This document shows positions 1 to 6,513 of a stretch of DNA of 64,000 nucleotides, piece by piece (position 1 is the first letter of the stretch; each line of letters begins with the position of its first letter). The stretch comes from JAIPEI01 sp964443135. GTDB lineage: Bacteria > Desulfobacterota > DSM-4660 > Desulfatiglandales > HGW-15. A program made the translations under genes and the position numbers. The stretch covers positions 3,269 to 67,268 of the forward strand of contig CAYUBQ010000017.1 in the NCBI GenBank assembly GCA_964443135.1, in the 5' to 3' direction. The notes under the pieces were generated by a model, which worked only from the letters and a program-made list of their open reading frames with translations, was not told the origin of the DNA and ran no database searches.

Positions 1-2
1 CC

Positions 3-335
3 CTGACCCACTGCGACCTCTCGGAGAAGAGGGCGGGAGAGGACGACAGGTCCTACCGCGAGCGCGTGAGGCGGGAGCTTCTGGTGTCCAAGCGGATTCT
101 CGACGAACGGCTGAACCAGGACACCATCGCCCTGGCCTACCCCTATGGGAACGCGTCCCCGGAGATCCTTCCGCTCTGCCACAGCCTGGGCTACCGTCTG
201 GGTGTGACCGTCCGGCCGGGCGCCAACCCCTTTTTCGCCGATCCCCTGGCCTTGCGCCGCGAGCAGATCGTGGGGGACCAGGGTCACGACTTCCGAGATC
301 GGCTGAAGCATTTCGAACCCGCTTCGCTTCAGTAG
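3..335 (+). CDS. Polysaccharide deacetylase, C-terminal part (5' truncated by window edge)
   Basis: The frame is open from the window edge and stops with TAG at 333-335. The visible 110 residues include a THC motif near the start, which fits the metal-binding histidine region of NodB-type deacetylases, and AYPYG, which matches the conserved (F/A)YPYG block. RPG and the DPLALRR tail follow. Family members remove N- or O-acetyl groups from envelope polysaccharides. The N-terminal catalytic Asp motif lies outside the window. The next gene starts 7 bp downstream on the same strand, so the two probably form an operon. The family call is good; the substrate is unknown. Confidence 0.75.
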   Translation: MTHCDLSEKRAGEDDRSYRERVRRELLVSKRILDERLNQDTIALAYPYGNASPEILPLCHSLGYRLGVTVRPGANPFFADPLALRREQIVGDQGHDFRDRLKHFEPASLQ

Positions 336-342
336 GGGATCC

Positions 343-1560
343 ATGAGAAGAAGCATCCTCATCGCAGCTCTCGCCCTCTTCCTGGGGCTCACCTGGTCGG
401 GCTGTGTGACGCCGGGCGGGGAACCGGCGGCATCCGTGTCGGCCGTGAGCTCCGAGGGAGGGATCGCCGGGGAGTTTCTCTCCCGGGCGCGCGACCTGGA
501 GAACCGGGGATTTCCGGTGCGCGCCCTGCGCCGGTACCGGATCGCTCTTACCGTCGACCCGGAGAACCCGGAGGCCCTCGAGGCGGCCGGCCGGCTGGAG
601 TCCCGCCTGGACGCGCGGGCCGACGAGCACTGCCGGGTCGGCCTGGCGTTTCACAAGGAGGGAAAGTACGCGCAGGCCCGGCACGAGTTCCTCACGGCGC
701 TCCGGCTCGACCCGGATCACCCGACAGCCGCCGGGATGCTCGTCTCGCGGGAGCGGGTGCGGAGCACGCGTTACATCGTTCATCGGGTGGTTCCCGGGGA
801 AAGCCTGTCCGCCCTGGCACAGCGCTACTACGGGGACTACCGCATGTTTCCGGAGATCGCACGGTACAACCAGTTGAGGGATGCGACCCGGTTGACGGTG
901 GGGCAGGAGCTCCGGATCCCGGAGATCGAAGGGGCCCCGTTTCTCACGGGCGAGGTCCCGGTGGAGACCGAGGAGAAGGCCCCGCCCGAGTACGGTCTCT
1001 GGGAGTGGGGAGCGTACGAGGCCGCGGCCGGCCGTGAGGCGGACGAGGTCGCCGGGGAGGCGGAGGAATCGGCCCGCATCACGTCCTGCCTGGCGCACGG
1101 GATCGCCCTGTTCGATCGCAGGAAGTACCGGCAGGCCGTCGTGGAGCTCGAACGGGTCCTCCATGCGAGGCCGGGCGACGAGACCGCCCGGGACTATGCG
1201 TCCAAGGCCCACTTCCGGCTGGCCGAGGATCTGTTCGAGAAACAACAGTTCCTCGCTGCACGCGAAGGATTCATGGAAGCGCTGCGCATCCGGGGGGACT
1301 GTGCCGAGTGCCACCGGTATGCCGAGAAGAGCGAGGATCTCTACAAGGAGTCCCACTACCGCAGGGGCATGCAGTACTACAACCAGGAAAGGCTCAGAGA
1401 GGCCATGGGGGAGTGGGAGCGTGTCCGGGCCCTCGACCCGGGCTACAAGCGGGTGGATTACCTCATTGAAAGGTCGAGGAAAATCCTTTCGAACCTCGAG
1501 GCCTTGAAAAGACACCAGGGAAAAAGCCCTGAGGAGGACGGCGGAAGCCGTCCCGATTGA
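343..1560 (+). CDS. LysM- and TPR-containing lipoprotein
   Basis: A 405-residue protein with a lipoprotein signal peptide: positive MRR, a hydrophobic stretch, and a lipobox ending SGC with Cys21. Two blocks of TPR-like helices (about 45-135 and 245-395) flank a LysM peptidoglycan-binding domain at about 144-194 (YIVH..PGESLSALAQRYYGDY...NQL). It should sit in the periplasm, anchored to a membrane and bound to peptidoglycan. The start has a GGGGA box just upstream. The TGA stop is the first triplet of a dispersed repeat element (1558-1656), so the gene's end is provided or trimmed by that element. Exact role unknown; perhaps a scaffold for envelope polysaccharide work with the deacetylase upstream. 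Confidence 0.8.
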   Translation: MRRSILIAALALFLGLTWSGCVTPGGEPAASVSAVSSEGGIAGEFLSRARDLENRGFPVRALRRYRIALTVDPENPEALEAAGRLESRLDARADEHCRVGLAFHKEGKYAQARHEFLTALRLDPDHPTAAGMLVSRERVRSTRYIVHRVVPGESLSALAQRYYGDYRMFPEIARYNQLRDATRLTVGQELRIPEIEGAPFLTGEVPVETEEKAPPEYGLWEWGAYEAAAGREADEVAGEAEESARITSCLAHGIALFDRRKYRQAVVELERVLHARPGDETARDYASKAHFRLAEDLFEKQQFLAAREGFMEALRIRGDCAECHRYAEKSEDLYKESHYRRGMQYYNQERLREAMGEWERVRALDPGYKRVDYLIERSRKILSNLEALKRHQGKSPEEDGGSRPD

Positions 1561-1656
1561 CGCATTCGCAGAAACCGCTCACGCGCCGCTGGAAGCGCTG
1601 GTACCCGTTGAAAACCCACGGGCAGATCTCGAGGCTTCGGGTTTTTTGCGACGTCA
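1558..1656 (-). repeat. Dispersed ~100-bp inverted-end element, copy R1
   Basis: Complete copy in reverse orientation. It runs from TGACGCATTCGC at the lysM-lipoprotein stop to TTTTTTGCGACGTCAT. Both ends carry TCGCAAAAA-like inverted sequence, and the interior has the family landmarks: the CGCTCACGCGCCGCTGG block, CCGTTGAAA, and GGCAGATCTCGAGGCTTCGG. It fills the gap between the convergent lipoprotein and Smr genes. Confidence 0.8.
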
Positions 1657-1663
1657 TCCCGAT

Positions 1664-2344
1664 TCAGCGGCCTCGCAGCAGGACGTACACCGCCCCCGCT
1701 CCCCCGTCGTAGGGTCGGGCGGTGGCGAAGGCCAGGACGATCTTGCGCACGGAGCCGCTGCTGAACCAGACGGGAAGCTGCTCCTTCAGCACCGGAAAGC
1801 TCGAAGGCGAGTTCAGCCCCCGACCGTGGATGACGAGCACGCATCGCAGGCCGAGCCGGTGGCTTTCCCGAAGGAACTCCCGCACCCGGAGCCGGGCCTC
1901 GCTCTTCGTGAGCCCGTGAAGATCCACGTGGTCCTGGATCGGAAACCTCCCCTGCTTCAAGCGCCTCATCACCTTTCTTCCGACGCCCTTCACCGAGCCC
2001 TCCATGTACTCGTCCGTGAAGCTGATGTCCATCTCCACGGACCCGTGGACCAGCCGGCTGAGGTGCTCCAGGACCTCGCGGTCCTCGTCCGGGGCCGGGT
2101 GCGCCGGCCGGGGCGAGGCGGACGGGGATCTCGGTTTCCTCTTCCGCCCTCCGCGGAGGGGTTTCACGTCGGCCACGGCCTCGAGGAACGTTCTCGTCTG
2201 CTCCGAGACCGGGTCCGATTCCGGCGTCGATTCCGGCGCATCTCCGGCCGGGGCCGGTGACGGTTCTTCCGGGGGCGGTTCGACCTTCAGGTCCCGTCCC
2301 TCGAGCACGGGATTGAACACGTTCCTGCCTCTGGACTTTTTCAT
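1664..2344 (-). CDS. Smr-domain protein (MutS2-type small MutS-related domain)
   Basis: A 226-residue protein. The first ~130 residues are proline- and charge-rich linker. The C-terminal ~90 residues are an Smr domain, with VDLHGLT followed by LVIHGRGLNS and a closing GGAGAVYVLL. Stand-alone Smr proteins are typically DNA/RNA-nicking or RNA-binding factors. The open frame runs back to 2485, but ATG 2344 is chosen because GGGGGAG lies a few bases upstream and a TTCACA-N17-TATAAT promoter sits between 2422 and 2450. It is divergent from the DUF3786 gene. Confidence 0.85.
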   Translation of the reverse strand: MKKSRGRNVFNPVLEGRDLKVEPPPEEPSPAPAGDAPESTPESDPVSEQTRTFLEAVADVKPLRGGRKRKPRSPSASPRPAHPAPDEDREVLEHLSRLVHGSVEMDISFTDEYMEGSVKGVGRKVMRRLKQGRFPIQDHVDLHGLTKSEARLRVREFLRESHRLGLRCVLVIHGRGLNSPSSFPVLKEQLPVWFSSGSVRKIVLAFATARPYDGGAGAVYVLLRGR

Positions 2345-2400
2345 GAGCTCCCCCGGCCGGCGGTTCGGGTCCGATTGCACGGCCGGTGTCCGCCTTCCCT

Positions 2401-2429
2401 TGATTCGACCCTGTATTTCCATTATAACA
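2401..2429 (+). promoter_or_regulatory. Sigma70-type promoter for the DUF3786 gene
   Basis: On the plus strand: TTGATT (2401-2406), a 17-bp spacer, TATAAC (2424-2429). It overlaps the minus-strand TATAAT, because the sequence ATTATAAC reads as a -10 box in both directions. ATG of the DUF3786 gene is at 2484. Confidence 0.6.
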
Positions 2430-2450
2430 GTCCCATTTCCGTGTGTGAAC
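2422..2450 (-). promoter_or_regulatory. Sigma70-type promoter for the Smr gene
   Basis: On the minus strand: TTCACA (2445-2450), a 17-bp spacer, then a consensus TATAAT (2422-2427). Transcription would start near 2415, about 70 bp before ATG 2344. The -10 box is shared with an opposing promoter. Confidence 0.7.
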
Positions 2451-2483
2451 CCGGAGAACCCCCAACAGAAGCGAGGAATCATC

Positions 2484-3131
2484 ATGGCGCGAGAGGACGA
2501 CTACCGGAACGCCGCGGCCATCGCAAGGTCCGACCTGGCTGAAAAGGACCCGGTCCTCCTGGCGGAGCGGTGCGGGGCCGAGATCGTGGAGGAAGGGAGC
2601 GGGGCGAGGCTCGAGCTGGGGTTTCTGGGAAGACGAGTCCAGGCGGCCTGGCCCGGTGTGGTTCTTTCCCGCCCGGATTCGGACGAGGAGGTCCCGATCC
2701 AGCAGCAGGTGCTGATCCTACACTATCTCCAGGGAGCCTGGAGGTCGAGCGGGCCCCCGGTCGCCGGGGACTGGGTGGCCTTTCAGGACGTCCCTGACGG
2801 GAAGTTCTACCAGGATGCCTTCCAGAGACGGGCCAAGCTTCCACTCCTGAAGGCGTTCGGGGAGCGTCCGGAGCTCCTGGCCGACCTGGCCCGGACCGCT
2901 TACGGCGCCGAGCGGATCGATCTGGGGGACGTGGCGGTCGCCGTGGAGGCCCTGCCCAGGATTCGCGTGGCCCTGGTGGTCTGGGCCGGGGACGAGGAGT
3001 TCCCTCCGGACGGCAACATCCTGTTCGACCGCAACATCGCTTCCTACTTCTCCGCCGAGGACATCGCCTGGCTCGCCGGAATGATCGTCTACCCCCTGAT
3101 GGGGATGGCGGCGGCCTCCGCAAAGGAATGA
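2484..3131 (+). CDS. DUF3786 domain-containing protein
   Basis: A 215-residue soluble protein with the layout of DUF3786 proteins, common in anaerobic Deltaproteobacteria and Clostridia. It opens with an N-terminal helix, then a GAEIVEEGSGARLEL strand, an ILHYLQGA motif near residue 75, and a C-terminal FDRNIASYFSAEDIAWLAGM block. There is no signal peptide and no catalytic motif that I recognise. In other genomes the family often sits near corrinoid/methyltransferase genes, but nothing here supports that link. ATG 2484 is chosen because the longer open frame crosses the promoter region. The next gene, purE, begins 59 bp downstream on the same strand. Confidence 0.75.
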   Translation: MAREDDYRNAAAIARSDLAEKDPVLLAERCGAEIVEEGSGARLELGFLGRRVQAAWPGVVLSRPDSDEEVPIQQQVLILHYLQGAWRSSGPPVAGDWVAFQDVPDGKFYQDAFQRRAKLPLLKAFGERPELLADLARTAYGAERIDLGDVAVAVEALPRIRVALVVWAGDEEFPPDGNILFDRNIASYFSAEDIAWLAGMIVYPLMGMAAASAKE

Positions 3132-3189
3132 ACGGGGCCGGCCCCGGTCCGGCCCGCGGCCCGAACCCCCGAACGACGAGGAGACGAAC

Positions 3190-3693
3190 ATGACCGAGGA
3201 GAAGAAGCCGCTGGTGTGCGTGGCCATGGGATCCGCTTCGGATGCCGATGTGATGGGCGGGTGCACGGATACCCTGAAGGAGCTGGCCATCCCCTACGAG
3301 GTCCGGGTGATCAGCGCCCACCGGACGCCCGACCGGGCCCGCGAGGTGGCCGAGGGGGCCGCCGGCCGGGGGATCGAGGTCGTCGTGGCCGGCGCCGGCT
3401 GGGCGGCCCATCTGGCCGGTGTGATCGCCGCCCACACGCCGCTCCCCGTGATCGGCGTGCCCATCGACTCGTCGCCCCTCCAGGGGCTCGACGCGCTGCT
3501 GGCCACCGTCCAGATGCCGCCCGGCGTCCCTGTGGCCACCATGGCCCTGGGAAAAGGCGGGGCCAAGAACGCGGCGGTCATGGCCGCCCGGATCCTGGCC
3601 CTCAACCACCCCGACGTCCGGTCCCGGTTGGACGCCTATCGGGAGGAGATGACCCGCAAGGTGCTCGAGGCGGCCGAAGGACTGGAGTCCTAG
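3190..3693 (+). CDS. purE: 5-(carboxyamino)imidazole ribonucleotide mutase (PurE)
   Basis: A 167-residue protein with the usual length and motifs of PurE: MGSASDADV near the N-terminus, SAHRTPD at about 38, AGAGWAAHLAGV, GVPIDSSPLQGLDALL, QMPPGVPVATMALGKGGAKNAA. It moves the carboxyl group from N5-CAIR to C4 (CAIR) in purine synthesis, a cytosolic step. The AHRTPDRA motif fits bacterial class I PurE. Neither purK nor any other pur gene is adjacent. ATG follows GACGAGGAGACGAAC, a strong ribosome site. Confidence 0.95.
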   Translation: MTEEKKPLVCVAMGSASDADVMGGCTDTLKELAIPYEVRVISAHRTPDRAREVAEGAAGRGIEVVVAGAGWAAHLAGVIAAHTPLPVIGVPIDSSPLQGLDALLATVQMPPGVPVATMALGKGGAKNAAVMAARILALNHPDVRSRLDAYREEMTRKVLEAAEGLES

Positions 3694-3738
3694 CGCGGTC
3701 GTGGCTCGGGGCAGGCGGGGACGGGAAGGTTGCGCGTC

Positions 3739-4386
3739 ATGGGAACGATGCTCTCCCTGGAGACCCGCGAGGAACGGGAAGCGGGACTGGCGGAGGCCTG
3801 CGAGGTCCTGAGACGGGGCGGTCTGGTGGCCTTTCCGACGGAAACCTTTTACGGCCTGGCCGCGGATCCCCGGCAGGACCACGCCCTGATGCGTCTTTTC
3901 GCCGTGAAGCGCAGGAGCCCGGAGCTTCCCCTCCTCCTCCTCCTTCCTTCGAGAGAGCGCGTCGACGGGTACGCCGCTCGGACACCGGCTTCGGCCCAAC
4001 GGCTCATGGACCGGTTCTGGCCCGGGGGGCTCACCCTGGTCTTCGAGGCCCTCCCTTCGCTGAGCCCGCTGCTCACCGCGGGGACCGGAACCATCGGGCT
4101 CCGCCTCTCCAGCCGGCCCCTGGCCGTGGACCTGGCCCGGCGGTTCGGGTCCGCGGTCACCGGAACGAGCGCCAACCCCTCGGGCCTCCCCCCCGCCTGC
4201 ACCGCGAGGGAGGTCGCCGCCTTCCTGTCGTGTGAACCGGCGCTGATCCTGGACGGGGGAGCCACACCGGGAGGGCCGGGCTCCACGGTCCTGGACGTCA
4301 CCGTCGATCCGCCGCGGATCCTCCGGGAGGGGCAGGTCTCCAGGGACGCCCTGGCCGCCTGCCTCTCCCCGGTGGTTCCGTCCTGA
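3739..4386 (+). CDS. L-threonylcarbamoyladenylate synthase (Sua5/YciO/YrdC family)
   Basis: A protein of about 215 residues. It shows GGLVAFPTETFYGLAADP near the N-terminus, AVKRRSPELPL, FWPGGLTLVF, TIGLRLSSRPLA and GTSANPSG, all hallmarks of YrdC domains. These enzymes make threonylcarbamoyl-AMP from Thr, bicarbonate and ATP for the t6A modification of tRNAs. No C-terminal Sua5 domain is present, so it is the short form. The frame has an upstream TTG at 3730, but GGGAAGG (3723-3729) lies 9 bp before ATG 3739, so ATG is preferred. Confidence 0.9.
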   Translation: MGTMLSLETREEREAGLAEACEVLRRGGLVAFPTETFYGLAADPRQDHALMRLFAVKRRSPELPLLLLLPSRERVDGYAARTPASAQRLMDRFWPGGLTLVFEALPSLSPLLTAGTGTIGLRLSSRPLAVDLARRFGSAVTGTSANPSGLPPACTAREVAAFLSCEPALILDGGATPGGPGSTVLDVTVDPPRILREGQVSRDALAACLSPVVPS

Positions 4387-4512
4387 GCGTCACCTCCGTC
4401 AATCAGAGCCCCCTCCACTCCCTGAACGGCTCTTCGAGCAGGCCGAAGCGCAGCATGCCCTGAAATCCGGGAATCTGATCGGAGAGGCCCGCATCAGGTT
4501 TGCGACAAGCGC

Positions 4513-4533
4513 GGCGGGGTGCAAAACCCCGCC
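4513..4533. repeat. Small GC-rich hairpin with GCAAA loop
   Basis: GGCGGGGT, loop GCAAA, ACCCCGCC, then CTGC. It matches in design a hairpin at 26061-26080 (GGCGGCAT, GCAA, ATGCCGCC, CTGC). It lies 130 bp after the Sua5-like gene. It could act as a terminator, though no T-run follows. Confidence 0.5.
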
Positions 4534-4650
4534 CTGCGAAAACACCGGTTTTCATCAGCGGGGGGGTGACCGGACGCCGGTCATGGACGTTTGGAGATTG
4601 ATTCCTGTGGTGAAAAGAGGTAATGAGGGCTTGGTTCGGAAAACAGAGGA

Positions 4651-4751
4651 GATGGAGTCGAAAAAGCCACAAGCCTCGAGATCTGCCCCGGAACCGTCCG
4701 AGGGCGACACCGTTTCCAGCGGCGGGTGAGCGGGTCTTTGCGAATCCGTCA
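4651..4751 (+). repeat. Dispersed ~100-bp inverted-end element, copy R2
   Basis: Forward copy from GATGGAGTCGAAAAAGCC to GGTCTTTGCGAATCCGTCA. It contains the landmarks GCCTCGAGATCTGCCCC and CAGCGGCGGGTGAGCGGG. It ends directly before the ribosome site of the small lipoprotein gene. Confidence 0.8.
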
Positions 4752-4768
4752 GAGGAGGGATGCGCGTG

Positions 4769-5008
4769 ATGAACATTCGCTGGTCCGAGGTCATGGTCGT
4801 CTTGATGGTGGCCGCCTGCCTGGGGCTCTTCGCCCCGGCATGCTCCCCCCCGGCCCCGCCGCCCGGGGTGGAATCCGGCTCTTCGGCCGGGACCTCCGAG
4901 GAGGAGGCCCCGCTGAACCGGCCCGGTTCCGCCATGGAGCCACAGGCCGACCGGGGTGAGCCGGCGCCGGCACCACCAGAGGGGGTCCCCGACGCCCACC
5001 ACAACTGA
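4769..5008 (+). CDS. Small proline-rich putative lipoprotein
   Basis: A short protein of 79 residues: an N-terminal hydrophobic segment (VMVVLMVAACLGLF), a likely lipobox APAC, then a low-complexity Pro/Glu/Ala tail. ATG 4769 is preferred over 4760 because AGAGGAGG at 4751-4758 is 10 bp upstream of it. No domain is recognised. It could be a small lipoprotein such as an entericidin-like or envelope-stress peptide, but that is a guess. The strong ribosome site and signal-like N-terminus favour a real gene. Confidence 0.5.
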   Translation: MNIRWSEVMVVLMVAACLGLFAPACSPPAPPPGVESGSSAGTSEEEAPLNRPGSAMEPQADRGEPAPAPPEGVPDAHHN

Positions 5009-5166
5009 GGCCTGTCCCTGACCATCGGTTCGGAATGTGAGGAGTGACCCGCTCGAGCCTCCCCTTCCGCCGATTTCGTCCCCCCGGAGGGGGGACCGGC
5101 CGCATTCCCCTGCACCGCCCGCTTTCCGGCGTCCGGTAGGCTGCTGTTCGGCCGGCCGGGGCCGTC

Positions 5167-5340
5167 TTACTTCTTCTGCCCCTGGCGCACCCACTCCCGC
5201 AAGGCTTCCCGCTCGAAACGCCACTTGTTCAGGACCATCTTCGCCGGGATTTTTCCGGCCTTGGCCAGCTTGTACACGGACCGCTTCCCCAGACGCAGAA
5301 ACTCTGCGGCCTCTTCAATGGTCAAAATGTCCTTTTCCAT
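5167..5340 (-). CDS. Excisionase/MerR-type helix-turn-helix DNA-binding protein
   Basis: A 57-residue protein with the compact winged-HTH of excisionase-family proteins (HTH_17): ILTIEEAAEFLRLGKRSVYKLAKAGKIPA, then a KWRFEREAL wing and an EWVRQ tail. ATG 5340 is preceded by AAAGGAGAAAAGAG. Such proteins control excision of mobile elements or act as small regulators. Fragments of at least one related gene lie just upstream (5410-5445 and 5608-5692), so this looks like the surviving copy of a local duplication. No integrase is present. Confidence 0.75.
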   Translation of the reverse strand: MEKDILTIEEAAEFLRLGKRSVYKLAKAGKIPAKMVLNKWRFEREALREWVRQGQKK

Positions 5341-5499
5341 CTCTTTTCTCCTTTGTAACGGATAAGTTTGATGTCCAAACATCTACAAATATCGTGCCAA
5401 AAAAGGCGAATGCAGAATCTCTCCGGCCTTGGCCAGCTTGTGCCCATCCATATACGAACGTCGGGCATGGTTGCGTTTCCAATTCAGAAAGGAGGAATT

Positions 5500-5592
5500 T
5501 TTGTCAAGATCAAGGAGATCGAGAGGTGACGCGGAGGCGTACTGGAGTACGCCGCACAAGGAACCTCGCCGATCGACGATGGGATTGGCAAA
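5500..5592. repeat. Long imperfect palindrome (~95 bp), second repeat type
   Basis: Centred on GGCGTACT-GG-AGTACGCC (5536-5553, perfect 8-bp arms). The symmetry continues outward imperfectly: left arm ACCTCTCGATC...CTTGACAAAAA (read outward), right arm ACCTCGCCGATC...GATTGGCAAAAAA. It would fold into one long hairpin. It sits inside the debris of an excisionase-like gene and is unrelated in sequence to the R1-R11 family except for the CAAAAA tips. Confidence 0.6.
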
Positions 5593-5607
5593 AAAGACCC
5601 TTTCTGG

Positions 5608-5692
5608 ATGGAAACCAGCTTGTACACGGATCGCTGTCCCAGCTGAGGAGCTCCGCGGCCTCCTCGATGGTCAGGATCTCCTTGTCTGCCAT
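5608..5692 (-). pseudogene. Broken excisionase-like HTH gene (5' part)
   Basis: Reading from ATG 5692, MADKEILTIEEAAELLSW matches the intact 5167-5340 gene. A net one-base loss then shifts the frame. The homologous continuation (GQRSVYKL) is in another frame and is cut off by the long palindrome at 5500-5592. A further scrap, with the KLAKAG coding sequence, lies at about 5424-5445. I read it as an inactivated paralogue. Confidence 0.6.
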
Positions 5693-5711
5693 GACGCGAA
5701 CCCCCCAAACT

Positions 5712-5813
5712 TGACGGCGTCGCAAAAAGCCCGAATCCTCCAGATCTGCCCCTGGGATCTCAACGGGTGATATCGTCCCCAGCGGCGGATGAGCGGGCTT
5801 TTGCGAACCCGTC
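5712..5813 (+). repeat. Dispersed ~100-bp inverted-end element, copy R3
   Basis: Forward copy from TTGACGGCGTCGCAAAAAGCC to GGCTTTTGCGAACCCGTCGA. It overlaps the 3' end of the minus-strand response regulator gene, encoding its last 17 residues and its stop. Confidence 0.8.
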
Positions 5814-6164
5814 GATCACCCGAACGAGAACGTCGGGTGTGAACGGCTTCTCGAGATAGTCCGACACACCGGCCCACTCGGCCTCCTCCCGGAGCCCTTC
5901 GTTCCCGTATCCCGTGATCAGCACGGTGCTCAACTCCGGCAGAAGGGCCTTGGCCTCCCGAATCAGCTGCAGGCCGTCCATCCGGGGCATCCGGAAGTCG
6001 GAGATCAGAAGACGAACGGGGTCGTTTCGGGCCACCGATTCACGGATGATTTCCATGGCGCCGCCGCCGCTCCCGGCGGCCACGATCTGGAACCCGTAAC
6101 TGTGGAGTCCGATTCTCAGGGCATTGAGGGTGCCCGGATCGTCGTCCACCAGGAGGATCTTCAT
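5760..6164 (-). CDS. Single-domain response regulator with repeat-encoded C-terminus
   Basis: A 134-residue CheY-like receiver. It shows LLVDDDP at 4-10, phospho-acceptor Asp56 in ISDFRMP, TGY switch Thr84, and KPF Lys106. No output domain is present. ATG 6164 opens MKILLVDDD; the frame further upstream has no homology. Residues 118-134 (DGFAKARSSAAGDDITR) and the TGA are encoded by the R3 repeat read in reverse, replacing the natural end of helix 5. It lies upstream of nothing obvious and is separated by 349 bp from the NtrC-type gene. It may work with the neighbouring sensor kinase. Confidence 0.85.
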   Translation of the reverse strand: MKILLVDDDPGTLNALRIGLHSYGFQIVAAGSGGGAMEIIRESVARNDPVRLLISDFRMPRMDGLQLIREAKALLPELSTVLITGYGNEGLREEAEWAGVSDYLEKPFTPDVLVRVIDGFAKARSSAAGDDITR

Positions 6165-6513
6165 GCCGGCCCGCCTCCGGGTCGAGGGTCTGGAACAGGC
6201 GCTCTCGCGGGCAACGGTCCGCTTCCGGCGGACCGCGGAACATGGGCCGAGGTCGATCGGTAGATCGGCCCTCCCGCATAACAAACGGAACAGAGGAGCA
6301 AGGATCGTTCCACCCGGAAGGGTGAAAGGGAGAGAACGGTTCCGGGCTTCGAACGCCAGTGGGCTCGAAGGCTTACAGGGATGCATGAAAGGGTGCCTAG
6401 GGCAACAAAGAGTTCAGGCTTCGAGTCAAAATGGCGTACTCAAATGGCCATGTGAGGATACAGGTCCTTCACAGCCCTGCGGATGGGCCGGCGCGCCATA
6501 ATGGCGGCCTACG
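6165..6513. other. Gap of ~350 bp with no supported gene
   Basis: Lies between two minus-strand regulators. I see no convincing ORF, repeat copy or RNA gene. It presumably holds the promoter of the single-domain regulator and the end of the NtrC-type transcript, but no clean promoter could be picked. Confidence 0.4.

Noticed and set aside
1458..2465. Alternative minus-strand frame over the Smr gene and lipoprotein end
   Set aside because: Arg/Gly/Pro-rich shadow; the Smr frame carries the domain and promoter.
4403..5224. A 273-codon minus-strand frame across the small lipoprotein and excisionase
   Set aside because: It crosses a repeat copy and two smaller genes with good ribosome sites, and has no domain-like sequence.
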